A stretch of 41,188 bases of DNA from Candidatus Omnitrophota bacterium. Its GTDB lineage: Bacteria; Omnitrophota; Gorgyraeia; Gygaellales; JAQTUX01. The stretch lies in contig JAQTUX010000001.1 of assembly GCA_028707125.1 (NCBI GenBank), positions 672,662 through 713,849 on the forward strand. Direction: 5' to 3'. Under the pieces are notes generated by a model. It was not told the DNA's origin. It made no database searches and worked only from the letters and a program-made list of their open reading frames with translations. Within the stretch, counting starts at the first letter, position 1. The number at the start of each line of letters is the position of its first letter. A program made the translations under genes and the position numbers. Positions 21,931-31,256 of the stretch are shown piece after piece.

Positions 21931-24282
21931 ATGAAGTTTAAATACAACCTGCAGCAGAAGATCATGTTTATTTTCTGCGCGGGCGCGTTATTTCTCGTAT
22001 TGCTGGGCGTTGGTTTCGGGTATTTTATGGGCTTTGGCCTGATCCGGGATATAGCCCGTAAGGACCACGCGAAGATGGCTGCTTTGATATCAGAGGCGGC
22101 AAAGAGGATCGTTGAGGAAGGCATCAGTGACGCGGTTGTCTATTCGCGCAGCCAGTTGTGGCTGGAGCATGTCAAAGCGGCAAATCTCAAGTATGAGAGT
22201 CAGGGGCTTCAAGCAGAGGATGTTAAAAAGGAACTTTTGGCTATTGATAAACAATGGGCTGCCGCTCCGGATGACAGCGATCTGGTCAGGGATTATCTGG
22301 GCGGCACACTGGGCCAGAGATTGAAGAGGGTGGTCGAGGATGATGCCGACATATCAGAGATGATCATCACCGACAGACAGGGGGCGTTGGTGGCTGCCTC
22401 GGCCAAGACATCCGATTTTTATCAGGCAGATGAACGGTGGTGGCAGGAGGCGTTCAATAACAAGAAGGCCATCGTGGAGGATATCGCCTTTGATGAATCC
22501 AGTAATACCTTCAGTATGGCGGTCGCTATCCCCTTACAAGGCGAAGGCGGCGATGTTATCGGGGTATGCAAGGTGGGGCTTGAGGTGGGCCGGGTTTTGT
22601 CGGTGTTTGAGAATTTCAGGATCGGTAATACAGGCCGCGCGGTCTTAGTCAACAATGACGGTTACATCATATACCGTTCCGGCGCCCGGCCGTTCCAACA
22701 GAGATTCCTTAGCGAAGAGGCCTTCCGGGATATTTCAAAGAAAGAATCCGGCTGGCTTATAAGCGGAGATCCCCATGACCGCGCAGGAGGCGTATTCATC
22801 TCTTATGTCGGCGTGAGGAGCGGCATCCTTGCGGAGAATAACATACGTTGGAAGGTCTGCATAGAACAGGATATGGCAGAGGTCTTCGGTTCTCTCAACG
22901 CGCTTAGATGGCAGATGATGCTGCTTATCGCGGTCCTGTTGGTATCGCTTACTCCCGTTTCTTATGTTATTGCCAGGATATTGCTGGGGCCGATAAAGAA
23001 CCTGCGCAAGGCAGTAGACGCGGTCGGCGCGGGCAATTTTGATTACAGGATAGGCAGCAGGTCCCATGATGAGATAGGCCAGCTTTTAAGGGCATTTGAT
23101 AATATGGTGCGGGAACTTCAGCAGACCACTACTTCCGTAAAGAGGCTTAACGCAGAGATCGAAATACGCAAGAAGGCGGAGGAGCGCCTGCGCGAGTTAT
23201 CCCGCGCGGTTGAACAGAGCCCGAGCATAGTCGTCATTACAGACCTGAAGGGCGATATTGAATATGTCAACCCCAAGTTCACGGAGGTCACCGGTTACAG
23301 CATGGAAGAGGTCCTGGGCAGGAATCCGCGCATCCTCAAGTCAGGGGAGATCTCGCCTGGAGAGTATAAAAAACTATGGGAGGCCATTGTCTCCGGAGGT
23401 GAATGGCGCGGGGAGTTCCATAATAAAAAGAAAAATGGAGAACTGTATTGGGAGTCAGCCTCGATATCGCACATAAAGGACGGTGCGGGGCGTATCGCGC
23501 ATTTCCTCGCCGTCAAAGAAGACATCACCGCCCGCAAGAAAGCGGAGCAGGCGCTGCGGGAGGCGAAGGAAGAACTGGAGAAGAAGAACAGGGAACTTAG
23601 CAAGCTGGATGAATTAAAGTCGGATTTCATTTCTACTGTTTCGCATGAGCTGCGCACGCCGCTTTCCATCATTAAGGAGGGCATAGGCCTTGTCTTAGAC
23701 GGCATCACCGGAGAGATAAACGAAAAACAGAAAAACGTGCTTAGCGCCTCCAGCTCTAATATAGACAGGCTGGCGCGGATCATAAACGAGCTTCTTGATA
23801 TCTCCAAGATAGAGGCGGGCAAGGTTGAGCTGAACAGGAGGCAGGTCAATATAGCGGATCTGGCCAGGCAGGTGGCGGCCTCTTTTGAGCCGAAAATAAA
23901 AGAGGCAGGGCTTAGATTGATGGAGGAATTTCCCGAGGAAGCAGCGGACGCCTACGTCGATCCGGACAAGATTGTCCAGGTATTTACCAACCTGGTCGGC
24001 AACGCGCTGAAGTTTACCAGGCTGGGCCATATAAAGATCTCTATACAAAAGAAAGACAGGGGGGTTGAATGTTCTGTGAGCGATACCGGCGCAGGCATTA
24101 CCAAAGAAGACCTGCCCAAGGTGTTTGATAAGTTTCAGCAGTTCAGCCGCACTACCGGTTCCGGAGAGAAGGGGACCGGTTTAGGGCTTTCTATCGCCAA
24201 GGGCATTGTGGAGATGCATGGCGGCAAGATATGGGTTGAGAGCGAGCTCGGCAAGGGGACAAAGTTTTCTTTCACGCTTTAA
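21931..24282 (+). CDS. Sensor histidine kinase (Cache-HAMP-PAS-HisKA-HATPase)
   Basis: The 783-residue protein has membrane helices at about 10-35 and 328-350. These bracket a periplasmic Cache-type sensor domain ([14 protein letters not shown] and [11 protein letters not shown] are typical). Next come a HAMP domain (about 350-402), a PAS/PAC domain (about 425-545), a short coiled coil, HisKA with phospho-acceptor H572 in [10 protein letters not shown], and an ATPase domain with N ([10 protein letters not shown]), G1 (DTGAGI) and G2 ([11 protein letters not shown]) boxes. It is a hybrid-less kinase. The receiver gene 17 bp downstream is the probable partner. The ligand is unknown. Confidence 0.93.
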   Translation: MKFKYNLQQKIMFIFCAGALFLVLLGVGFGYFMGFGLIRDIARKDHAKMAALISEAAKRIVEEGISDAVVYSRSQLWLEHVKAANLKYESQGLQAEDVKKELLAIDKQWAAAPDDSDLVRDYLGGTLGQRLKRVVEDDADISEMIITDRQGALVAASAKTSDFYQADERWWQEAFNNKKAIVEDIAFDESSNTFSMAVAIPLQGEGGDVIGVCKVGLEVGRVLSVFENFRIGNTGRAVLVNNDGYIIYRSGARPFQQRFLSEEAFRDISKKESGWLISGDPHDRAGGVFISYVGVRSGILAENNIRWKVCIEQDMAEVFGSLNALRWQMMLLIAVLLVSLTPVSYVIARILLGPIKNLRKAVDAVGAGNFDYRIGSRSHDEIGQLLRAFDNMVRELQQTTTSVKRLNAEIEIRKKAEERLRELSRAVEQSPSIVVITDLKGDIEYVNPKFTEVTGYSMEEVLGRNPRILKSGEISPGEYKKLWEAIVSGGEWRGEFHNKKKNGELYWESASISHIKDGAGRIAHFLAVKEDITARKKAEQALREAKEELEKKNRELSKLDELKSDFISTVSHELRTPLSIIKEGIGLVLDGITGEINEKQKNVLSASSSNIDRLARIINELLDISKIEAGKVELNRRQVNIADLARQVAASFEPKIKEAGLRLMEEFPEEAADAYVDPDKIVQVFTNLVGNALKFTRLGHIKISIQKKDRGVECSVSDTGAGITKEDLPKVFDKFQQFSRTTGSGEKGTGLGLSIAKGIVEMHGGKIWVESELGKGTKFSFTL

Positions 24283-24299
24283 AATAGAGGTGGTGAGCG

Positions 24300-24668
24300 A
24301 TGTCTAAAAAGAGGATATTAGTAATAGAGGATGAAGCCCAGATGGTTGAAATGGTAAAGATGCGCCTGGAGGCGAACGGCTATGATGTGCTGGCCGCGTA
24401 TGACGGCGAAGAAGGGCTTGATAAGGCGCGCAAGGAAAGGCCTGATCTGATCATATTGGATTTAATGCTTCCTAAGATTGATGGCTACAAGGTCTGCGGT
24501 TTGCTCAAGAAGGACGCGAGATATTCCAAGATACCCATAATTATGTTTACCGCGAGGGCGCAGGAAGAAGATGTGAACCTTGGCAGGGAACTGGGCGCGG
24601 ATGCCTATATTACCAAGCCCTTTGAGCCGCAGGTCCTTCTTTCTAAGATCCAAGAGTTGTTAAAGTAA
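24300..24668 (+). CDS. Single-domain response regulator (CheY-like)
   Basis: The 122-residue receiver domain has the acidic pair E10/D11, phospho-acceptor D54 in LIILDLMLP, a Thr in MFTARA and the Lys in ITKPFEP. It has no output domain, so it works through protein contact or a phosphorelay. A GAGGTGGTGA ribosome-binding site precedes the ATG. It is paired with the upstream histidine kinase and followed by a tRNA gene. Confidence 0.93.
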   Translation: MSKKRILVIEDEAQMVEMVKMRLEANGYDVLAAYDGEEGLDKARKERPDLIILDLMLPKIDGYKVCGLLKKDARYSKIPIIMFTARAQEEDVNLGRELGADAYITKPFEPQVLLSKIQELLK

Positions 24669-24690
24669 TGTTATATTGAGTATTCATTTT

Positions 24691-24763
24691 GCTGGCGTAG
24701 CTCAGTCGGTAGAGCAGCGCTTTCGTAAAGCGCGGGTCGGAGGTTCGATTCCTCTCGCCAGCT
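24691..24763 (+). tRNA. tRNA-Thr (CGT)
   Basis: A 73-nt cloverleaf has the acceptor stem GCTGGCG/CGCCAGC, the D-arm GCTCAGTCGGTAGAGC, the anticodon loop TTCGTAA (anticodon CGT), the T-loop GTTCGATTC and discriminator T. CCA is not encoded. The MFS gene starts 16 bp downstream. Confidence 0.93.
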
Positions 24764-24778
24764 TTAACTCACGTTATC

Positions 24779-26041
24779 ATGTCTAAGATCTCAAAGGTCC
24801 TGCGTAACCGCGATTTTATGCTGCTCTGGATAGGCCAGATAATATCCCAGGTGGGAGACCGGCTTGACCAGATGGCCATAATCGGGCTGGTCTATGCCAG
24901 GATGCCGGGTTCGCCGCTGCAGATCGCCAAGATCCTCTCTTTTACAATTATGCCCGTATTTCTCATCGGGCCGATGGCGGGGGTCTATGTTGACAGGTGG
25001 AACAGAAGAAGGACGATGTATGTCTGCGACTTTTTAAGGGCGTTGCTGGTGTTCAGTATCCCGTTTTTTCTGCTCAAGGGCGGCACATTTATACCTATAT
25101 ACTTTTTGATCTTCCTTTCTTATTCCACGGGCAGGTTCTTTATACCCGCGAAGATGTCCATAGTGCCGGATCTGGTGGAAAAAGACGACCTGCTTCTGGC
25201 TAATTCTCTGGTCAATACCACCGGGATGATCGCGGCGATAATGGGCTTCGGGATCGGCGGTATCGTTGTTGAATGGCTGGGGGCCAGGGGCGGATTTATG
25301 ATCGATGCCTTCAGTTTTTTTATCTCGGCGCTTCTGGTGTTCCTGATCTCAAAGAAGGTAAACTCGCATATAAGGCGCGAGTCCATAGGGCAGGTAAGCA
25401 AGGAGATCGTGGAGGTTATCAGAAAATCGGTGATGCAGGAGTTTGTGGAGGGCATCAAGTATTTCTTTACCCAGAAGGATCTACGTTTTACCGCGAATAT
25501 GATGTTCCTGCTTATGGCCGCGCTCGGCTCGGTGTATGTCGTGGTCATCGTCTTTGTTCAGAGCGCCCTGCAGTCGGCTACCCGCGACCTGGGGTTTCTT
25601 ATAATGTTCCTTGGCACGGGCTTATTTATCGGCTCCATACTTTACGGTAAATTCGGCGGCAGGTTCTCGCAGCGCAAAGTGATTTTCACTTCCCTGTGCG
25701 TAAGCGGTATAGTGCTTGTCAACTTTACCTTGAGTTTGCGCATTATCCCGCATTTCTTTCTGGCCGCGGCATTTTCCCTGGCATTAGGCATTTCCGTATC
25801 GCCCATAATGATCGCCTGCAATACCATAATCCACCGCGTAAGCGACAATCAGATGATGGGCAAGATATTCAGCTCTCTGGAAATAGTAATGCATCTGGCA
25901 TTCCTTTTGTTCATGCTGATAAGCAGTTTTCTCGCGGAAAAAATAGACAGCGTCTGGATATTGATGGTAGTCGGCATAATACTTACCATTACAGGAATAA
26001 GCGGATTGAATATGCGAAGGAAAATAGAGTGGTTAGAATAA
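24779..26041 (+). CDS. MFS transporter, DHA3/EntS-like (second copy)
   Basis: The 420-residue protein has about twelve membrane helices. It has an MFS opening (FMLLWIGQIISQVGDRLDQMAIIGLVY), and loop 2-3 reads GPMAGVYVDRWNRRRTMYV, with the Asp-Arg of MFS motif A. It is related in type to the transporter at 13749 but clearly different in sequence. The substrate is unknown. Its last codons overlap the rnfC start by 13 bp, so it may be co-transcribed with the Rnf operon although no functional tie is evident. Confidence 0.87.
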   Translation: MSKISKVLRNRDFMLLWIGQIISQVGDRLDQMAIIGLVYARMPGSPLQIAKILSFTIMPVFLIGPMAGVYVDRWNRRRTMYVCDFLRALLVFSIPFFLLKGGTFIPIYFLIFLSYSTGRFFIPAKMSIVPDLVEKDDLLLANSLVNTTGMIAAIMGFGIGGIVVEWLGARGGFMIDAFSFFISALLVFLISKKVNSHIRRESIGQVSKEIVEVIRKSVMQEFVEGIKYFFTQKDLRFTANMMFLLMAALGSVYVVVIVFVQSALQSATRDLGFLIMFLGTGLFIGSILYGKFGGRFSQRKVIFTSLCVSGIVLVNFTLSLRIIPHFFLAAAFSLALGISVSPIMIACNTIIHRVSDNQMMGKIFSSLEIVMHLAFLLFMLISSFLAEKIDSVWILMVVGIILTITGISGLNMRRKIEWLE

Positions 26042-27303
26042 GAGAAAATAAGGAATATACGGAACATAAAGGCATTGAGGCGGCGCCTTTACCTGAACAG
26101 GTCCATATACCTTTGAGCCAGCATTTAGGCAAGCCGGCCGCTGCCTGTGTCAAGGCAGGCGATAGCGTGCTTATGGGCCAGTTGATCGCGCGGCCGCAGG
26201 GCCATATTTCTTCGTGCGTTCATTCTTCCGTTTCAGGCGTGGTTAAGTCAATAAGCGACTGGCCCCATCCTGTTCTGGGCAGGTTCCAGGCGGTTGCGAT
26301 CGAGAATGACGGCCTTGACAAGGCCCAGGTTCTGCCTCTGAGAAGCAAAGACGAGATAGAAGGGTTGACAGCAGAGCAGATACGCTCAATCGTCCTGGAC
26401 GCGGGCATTATAGGCATGGGCGGAGCGGCGTTCCCCGCGCACGTTAAATTAAACCCGCCAAAACCGGTTAAATATTTGATCATAAATGGGGCGGAGTGCG
26501 AGCCGTATCTTACCTGCGACAGCCGCCTTATGGTTGAAAAGGCGGAGGAGGTAATCAAGGGCGCGGGCTTGATAGCGAGGTGTGTCAGCCCTGAAAATGT
26601 GTATTTCGCCATAGAAGAAAATAAGCCGGAGGCGATAGAAAAAATAGGGGCATTATTAGGCCGTACCGCTTATAAGCTGAAAATACTGAAAAGCCGCTAT
26701 CCGCAGGGAGGGGAGAAGCAGATTATCAAGTCAGTGCTTGATAAAGAAGTGCCTTCGGGAAAATTGCCGTTTGACATAGAGGCATTAGTCCATAACGCGG
26801 CTACGGTATACGCTGTTTATGAAGCGGTTTATAAGAGCAAGCCGGTTTATGAAAGGGTTCTAACCGTAACCGGCTCCTGCCTTGATGAGCCGCGCAATCT
26901 CCTGGTCAGGATAGGCGCTTCCATAGGAGAGTTGATAGAATTTTGCCGGCCCAGGAGGGGATTCGCCAAGGTCGTAATGGGCGGGCCGATGATGGGGCTG
27001 GCGCAGTATTCCCTGGATACGCCGGTAATAAAAAGCACATCGGGAGTATTGCTGCTTACGGAAAAAGAGTCAGAAAAGGGGCGGGAGGAATTTTGCATAC
27101 GCTGCGGCCAATGCGTGTATAACTGTCCGGCCCGGCTTATGCCGACAATGATAAACCTTGCCTCTTCTCATGAGGACTGGGAAGCGGCCAAAGAATACGG
27201 CGCGCTTGACTGTATTGAATGCGGGCTTTGTTCTTATGTGTGCCCTTCCGGGATCAATTTAGTCCAGTCCATAAAACTCGCGAAGATAAAGGCGGGCAGA
27301 TGA
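26029..27303 (+). CDS. rnfC: Rnf complex subunit C (NADH and FMN binding, Fe-S)
   Basis: The protein has 424 residues from GTG 26029, which has AAGGA upstream and overlaps the MFS gene by 13 bp. The long open frame upstream of this point is the out-of-frame MFS gene. It has a GMGGAAFPAHVKL segment like the flavin/NADH site of RnfC and NuoF, then NGAECEPYLTCD and PQGGEKQ. Two ferredoxin motifs follow near the end, CIRCGQCVYNCP and CIECGLCSYVCP. It passes electrons between NADH and the membrane part. An ATGA overlap joins it to rnfG. Confidence 0.93.
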   Translation: MVRIRENKEYTEHKGIEAAPLPEQVHIPLSQHLGKPAAACVKAGDSVLMGQLIARPQGHISSCVHSSVSGVVKSISDWPHPVLGRFQAVAIENDGLDKAQVLPLRSKDEIEGLTAEQIRSIVLDAGIIGMGGAAFPAHVKLNPPKPVKYLIINGAECEPYLTCDSRLMVEKAEEVIKGAGLIARCVSPENVYFAIEENKPEAIEKIGALLGRTAYKLKILKSRYPQGGEKQIIKSVLDKEVPSGKLPFDIEALVHNAATVYAVYEAVYKSKPVYERVLTVTGSCLDEPRNLLVRIGASIGELIEFCRPRRGFAKVVMGGPMMGLAQYSLDTPVIKSTSGVLLLTEKESEKGREEFCIRCGQCVYNCPARLMPTMINLASSHEDWEAAKEYGALDCIECGLCSYVCPSGINLVQSIKLAKIKAGR

Positions 27304-27812
27304 AGGAATACGCGAAGTTTTCTTTGACCCTGTTTGTTATCTGTTTAGTTTCGGCGGCATTTTTAAGTATTGTCTATAGCGTTACCGAGCCGGCGATCAG
27401 GAAGCAGGCGCAGGCAGCCGAGGTCAGCAGTCTGAGGAAGGTCGTTCCCGAAGCCGCGGATTACAAGCAAGAGGCGTTGGGCCAGAATAAGTTATTTACC
27501 GTATTCGACGCGGATAAAAAGTGTATCGGCTACGCCTTTTTATGCGAGGCGCAGGGTTACTCCGGAGCGATCAAGATAATGGTCGGCATAGACGCCGCGG
27601 GCGATATAAAAGGCGTGGATATAGTGGAGCATAGTGAAACGCCCGGCCTGGGTTCCAGGATCCAGGAACAGGGTTTTCTTTCGGGTTTTAAAGGCAGGAG
27701 TTATAATGATATTCAGGGCGTGGATACCATAGGCGGGGCAACGATCTCCTCCGCGGCAGTGATAAAGGCGGTTGAAGAGAGCCTTAAAGAGGTTATCAAA
27801 TCAATAAAGTAA
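27300..27812 (+). CDS. rnfG: Rnf complex subunit G (covalent FMN)
   Basis: The 170-residue protein has one N-terminal membrane helix (about residues 7-27) and an outer FMN-binding domain. The flavinylation motif is GGATISSA near residue 145, with its threonine as FMN attachment site. HSETPGLGSRI is also characteristic. The start ATG 27300 overlaps the rnfC stop. In the common rnfCDGEAB order rnfD comes before rnfG; here rnfG is first. Confidence 0.93.
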   Translation: MKEYAKFSLTLFVICLVSAAFLSIVYSVTEPAIRKQAQAAEVSSLRKVVPEAADYKQEALGQNKLFTVFDADKKCIGYAFLCEAQGYSGAIKIMVGIDAAGDIKGVDIVEHSETPGLGSRIQEQGFLSGFKGRSYNDIQGVDTIGGATISSAAVIKAVEESLKEVIKSIK

Positions 27813-27816
27813 ATAT

Positions 27817-28788
27817 ATGAAAGACAAATTTATCGTATCGGCTTCGCCGCATATTTATAGCGGCGAGTCGGTAACGCGCATAATGTGGTCGGTCATTGCC
27901 GCGCTTATCCCATCAGGGATCGCCGCCGTGATGATCTTTGGCGCGCGCTCTTTATCGGTAATAGCGGTTTCCATACTTAGCGCCGTCCTTTGTGAATGGC
28001 TGATCCTTTCGCTAAGAAAAGAGAGGATCCGCGTATCGGACGGAAGCGCGCTGCTTTCAGGGCTTCTTCTCGCCTATAATCTTCCCGCGAATGTGCCTCT
28101 GTGGATCCCGGCCATAGGCGCGTTTTTCGCTATAGGCATAGCGAAACAGGTATTCGGCGGACTGGGCAAGAATATCTTTAACCCCGCTCTTGCTGCCCGC
28201 GCGTTCCTGCTTGTGTCCTGGCCTCAGTATCTTACCGTCTTTCCCAAACCGTTCGGCGCGGATGCTGTCGCGTCCGCTACGCCGCTTATGCTGCTTAAAG
28301 AGGGAAAGGCGGGCACGATAGCTGAAATGGGCGTTTCCTATCTGGATCTGTTTCTAGGCAACAGAGGCGGTTCATTGGGAGAGGTCTGCATCGTTGCCTT
28401 AGCCCTTGGCGCGTTGTTTTTGCTGCTGAAAGGATATATTTCCTGGCATACGCCGTTTAGTTTCGTAGCGGGTTTTGGCCTGTTGAGCTGGCTTTTTTCA
28501 GGCGGCGAAATATTAACGGGTGACTGGCTGTTCCACATATTATCCGGCGGCGTTATACTGGGCGCCTTTTTCATGGCTACGGACTATGTGACTACGCCGC
28601 TTACAAGGAAAGGGCAGGTTATTTTCGGGGCAGGATGCGGCCTGTTGACATTTGTCATCAGAAAATGGGGCGGGTATCCGGAGGGGGTTTCTTTTGCCAT
28701 TCTGATCATGAACGCGGCAGTGCCCATGATCGACAGGTACACGAAGACGAGGATATTCGGTACTGGAAGGCTACATAAGGTTACATAA
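27817..28788 (+). CDS. rnfD: Rnf complex subunit D
   Basis: This 323-residue membrane protein of the NqrB/RnfD family has about nine or ten helices. The family motif GLGKNIFNPALAARAFLL is near residues 116-133, and the flavinylation site DAVASATPL follows at about 150. It forms part of the ion channel. Its stop overlaps the rnfE start by one base. Confidence 0.95.
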   Translation: MKDKFIVSASPHIYSGESVTRIMWSVIAALIPSGIAAVMIFGARSLSVIAVSILSAVLCEWLILSLRKERIRVSDGSALLSGLLLAYNLPANVPLWIPAIGAFFAIGIAKQVFGGLGKNIFNPALAARAFLLVSWPQYLTVFPKPFGADAVASATPLMLLKEGKAGTIAEMGVSYLDLFLGNRGGSLGEVCIVALALGALFLLLKGYISWHTPFSFVAGFGLLSWLFSGGEILTGDWLFHILSGGVILGAFFMATDYVTTPLTRKGQVIFGAGCGLLTFVIRKWGGYPEGVSFAILIMNAAVPMIDRYTKTRIFGTGRLHKVT

Positions 28789-29402
28789 TGTTACAGGATT
28801 TCACAAAAGGTATCTTTAAAAACAATCCCATATTCGTGACTGTGTTGGGGCTCTGTCCCACGCTCGCCGTTACGACATCTCTGAATAACGCGCTGGGTAT
28901 GGGCGCGGCCGTAATATTTGTCCTGGCATTTTCCAATACGATGATCTCTTCTATCAAGGGATTCGTGCCGCGGCAGATACGCATCCCTTGCTTTATAGTC
29001 GTTATCGCCTCTTTTGTCACGATAGTAGAGTTGGTCATGAAGGCATATGCTCCGGCGCTTTCGCGTCAACTGGGGATCTTTGTGCCCCTGATAGTCGTAA
29101 ACTGCATTATATTGGGCAGGGCCGAGGCGTTTGCCTCGCGCAATTCTGCCGTCCGCTCCATGCTTGACGGCCTTGGTTCCGGTGTGGGCTTCTTCTGTTC
29201 GCTTCTGGTGATATCTTTTATAAGGGAGGCGCTCGGCACGGGGACGGTATTTGGCTTCGAGCCGCCTTTTAATTTTCACCCGGCGTCTATAATGATACTG
29301 GCTCCCGGCGCGCTTCTTACTATGGGCCTTCTGCTCGCCATTATAAACAGCTGGAAGATCAAGAGGGGCGGGAAGGCGAAAGAAACTACCGGATGTCATT
29401 GA
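28788..29402 (+). CDS. rnfE: Rnf complex subunit E
   Basis: This 204-residue membrane protein has six expected helices and is homologous to RnfA (pseudo-twin). It opens with FTKGIFKNNPIFVTVLGLCPTLAVTTSLNNALGMG, the typical RnfE/NqrD start, with the cysteine that may help hold an intramembrane Fe-S centre in LGLCPTLA. Subunits A and E sit back-to-back in the membrane. Confidence 0.95.
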   Translation: MLQDFTKGIFKNNPIFVTVLGLCPTLAVTTSLNNALGMGAAVIFVLAFSNTMISSIKGFVPRQIRIPCFIVVIASFVTIVELVMKAYAPALSRQLGIFVPLIVVNCIILGRAEAFASRNSAVRSMLDGLGSGVGFFCSLLVISFIREALGTGTVFGFEPPFNFHPASIMILAPGALLTMGLLLAIINSWKIKRGGKAKETTGCH

Positions 29403-29416
29403 GTTAAGGAGATATA

Positions 29417-30025
29417 ATGGACTTATCCAGGTTTATAACGATCATAGTCGGCATGGTGTTCATAAACAACTTTGTGCTCTCCAAGTTTCTGGGTTTATGT
29501 CCGTTTTTCGGGGTCTCCCGGCGCGCAAAGCCGGCCTTGAGCATGGGGCTGGCAGTTATCTTTGTCATGACTGCCTCAAGCATGATCACATGGCTGGTGT
29601 ACCGCTTTATCCTTATTCCCTTTGATATAATTTACTTAAGGACCATATTCTTTATTCTTGTGATCGCCGCGTTCGTTCAGTTCATCGAGATGTTCATCCT
29701 TAAAAAGTCGCCTGTTCTTTACCGGGCGTTGGGCATATACCTGCCGTTGATCACTACAAACTGCGCTGTTCTGGGCGTTACCGTATTGAATATTGACAGT
29801 TTCTTTATCAACGGTAAGCCGGCAGCGGGCAGTTTCTTATTTTCTCTCGCGCAGGCATTCTTCGCGGGGGTTGGCTTCGCGTTTGTGCTCTTATTGATGT
29901 CCGGGATCCGCGAACGCCTTGATTATACGGATGTGCCTCAAGCGTTCAAAGGGGTGTCCATCGCTTTTATAATCGCGGCCTTAATGAGCCTTGCCTTTAT
30001 GGGATTCGCGGGTTTTAAACTTTAA
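29417..30025 (+). CDS. rnfA: Rnf complex subunit A
   Basis: The 202-residue membrane protein has about six helices. The opening INNFVLSKFLGLCPFFGVSRRAKPALSMG is the RnfA/NqrE signature, and LGIYLPLITTNCAVLGVTV carries the second conserved cysteine. With RnfE it forms the membrane Fe-S site. The start has GGAG ahead. It is followed by a response-regulator gene, not by rnfB. Confidence 0.95.
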   Translation: MDLSRFITIIVGMVFINNFVLSKFLGLCPFFGVSRRAKPALSMGLAVIFVMTASSMITWLVYRFILIPFDIIYLRTIFFILVIAAFVQFIEMFILKKSPVLYRALGIYLPLITTNCAVLGVTVLNIDSFFINGKPAAGSFLFSLAQAFFAGVGFAFVLLLMSGIRERLDYTDVPQAFKGVSIAFIIAALMSLAFMGFAGFKL

Positions 30026-30039
30026 GGGAGGTGGTATTC

Positions 30040-30429
30040 ATGGAAACGCAGAAAAAGATCCTGGTCATAGATGATGAGCCGGATCTATGCGACCTGGTCA
30101 AGATCGTCCTGGAGAAGCAGAAGAAGTTCAAGGTGGTTGTCTCTACAGAGGCAGTCAAGGGCATAGAGCTTGCCAAAGCGGAAATGCCGGACCTGATCTT
30201 GCTTGATATCATTATGCCCGATATGGACGGAGCGGATGTATGCCGTATTTTGTCCGAAAATGAGGCGACAAGGCATATACCGGTCATATTTTTAAGCGCC
30301 ATAGCCGGTAACGGTGATATAACCAACGCTCCCGGGAGGATAGGCAGGAGGGAGTTTATCGCCAAGCCCGTGACTCCCGAAGAATTGATAAAGCGCATTG
30401 AAGTCGTTTTAGAGGAAGAGCAAGAGTGA
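30040..30429 (+). CDS. Single-domain response regulator inside the rnf operon
   Basis: The 129-residue receiver domain has D11/D12 (VIDDEP), phospho-acceptor D56 in LILLDIIMPD, and Lys in FIAKPVTPEE. A GGGAGGTGG ribosome-binding site (about 30026-30034) supports ATG 30040 over an upstream in-frame GTG. The region SAIAGNGDITNAPGRIGRREF is somewhat longer than in a minimal CheY. There is no output domain. It lies 14 bp after rnfA and overlaps rnfB (GTGA), so it is made together with the Rnf complex. Its kinase is not adjacent; the one at 21931 has its own partner. Confidence 0.92.
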   Translation: METQKKILVIDDEPDLCDLVKIVLEKQKKFKVVVSTEAVKGIELAKAEMPDLILLDIIMPDMDGADVCRILSENEATRHIPVIFLSAIAGNGDITNAPGRIGRREFIAKPVTPEELIKRIEVVLEEEQE

Positions 30430-31256
30430 ATATACTGGTGCCTGTGTTGTCGTTAGGGTTCTTGGGGTTTATCTTTGGCATAGTGCTTGCCTGGGCGGCA
30501 AAGAAATTCTGCGTGCGCCGCGATAAGAAGGCGGAACAGGTGCTTGATAAGCTGCCCGGCGCTAACTGCGGCGCCTGCGGTATGCCCGGCTGTATGGGGT
30601 TTGCCGAAGGCCTGATAAAGGGGACGTGCACGCCTGACGGCTGCGTTGTTGCCAAGGACGAGACCAGAGAAGAGATATCCAGGATCCTCGGTTTGGAGCA
30701 TAAAAAGAAAGAGAAGAGGATCGCCACATTGCATTGTAACGGCGGCAAAAGGGTCAAGGACAGGTTTTTGTATCTGGGTATTGAAGATTGCGCCGCGGCA
30801 AACATAGTGTCCGGCGGACAAAAGGAGTGTGTATGGGGGTGCCTGGGGTTTGGCACCTGCGCCAGGGCCTGCCCTTTCGGCGCTATAGAAATGGGCGAAG
30901 ACGCCCTTCCCCACGTTGACGAAGCAAAGTGCACTGCCTGCGGCAGGTGTGTTAAGGCCTGTCCAAAGAACCTGTTTACCCTTATAGCCGCCGGTCAGCC
31001 GATATACGTTGCCTGCTCTTCTCATGACGCGGCCAGGGCAACAAGGGATGCCTGTTCCGTGGGCTGCATTGCCTGCGGAAAGTGCGAATCCGCCTCTGTA
31101 GTGAAAGGGGCAGTGACCATAGAAAATAACCTCTCCGTATTTCATTATAATATGAGTTCTGATTTTGAGGCCACTGTTTCCGTGTGCCCGATGCGTACGA
31201 TAAGGGATAAGAGAAGGCCGGGATACCCCAAGGATGAGGAGATATATAAGAAATGA
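30426..31256 (+). CDS. rnfB: Rnf complex subunit B, ferredoxin-accepting, one cluster lost
   Basis: The 276-residue protein has an N-terminal membrane helix, then the RnfB Fe-S domain (C48, C51, C56, C73), then a complete dicluster ferredoxin (C135, C139, C145, C149 and C169, C172, C175, C179). A last module keeps C214, C217, C220 and C254. In dicluster folding these four form one [4Fe-4S]. The four residues for the other cluster are S224, S244, F247 and T250. RnfB takes electrons from reduced ferredoxin. The start GTG 30426 overlaps the response regulator. The stop overlaps purN. Confidence 0.92.
   Translation: MNILVPVLSLGFLGFIFGIVLAWAAKKFCVRRDKKAEQVLDKLPGANCGACGMPGCMGFAEGLIKGTCTPDGCVVAKDETREEISRILGLEHKKKEKRIATLHCNGGKRVKDRFLYLGIEDCAAANIVSGGQKECVWGCLGFGTCARACPFGAIEMGEDALPHVDEAKCTACGRCVKACPKNLFTLIAAGQPIYVACSSHDAARATRDACSVGCIACGKCESASVVKGAVTIENNLSVFHYNMSSDFEATVSVCPMRTIRDKRRPGYPKDEEIYKK

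Noticed and set aside
25696-26028. N-terminal extension of the rnfC frame over the MFS gene
   Set aside because: The 111 extra codons are the MFS gene read out of frame; RnfC likeness begins only after GTG 26029.
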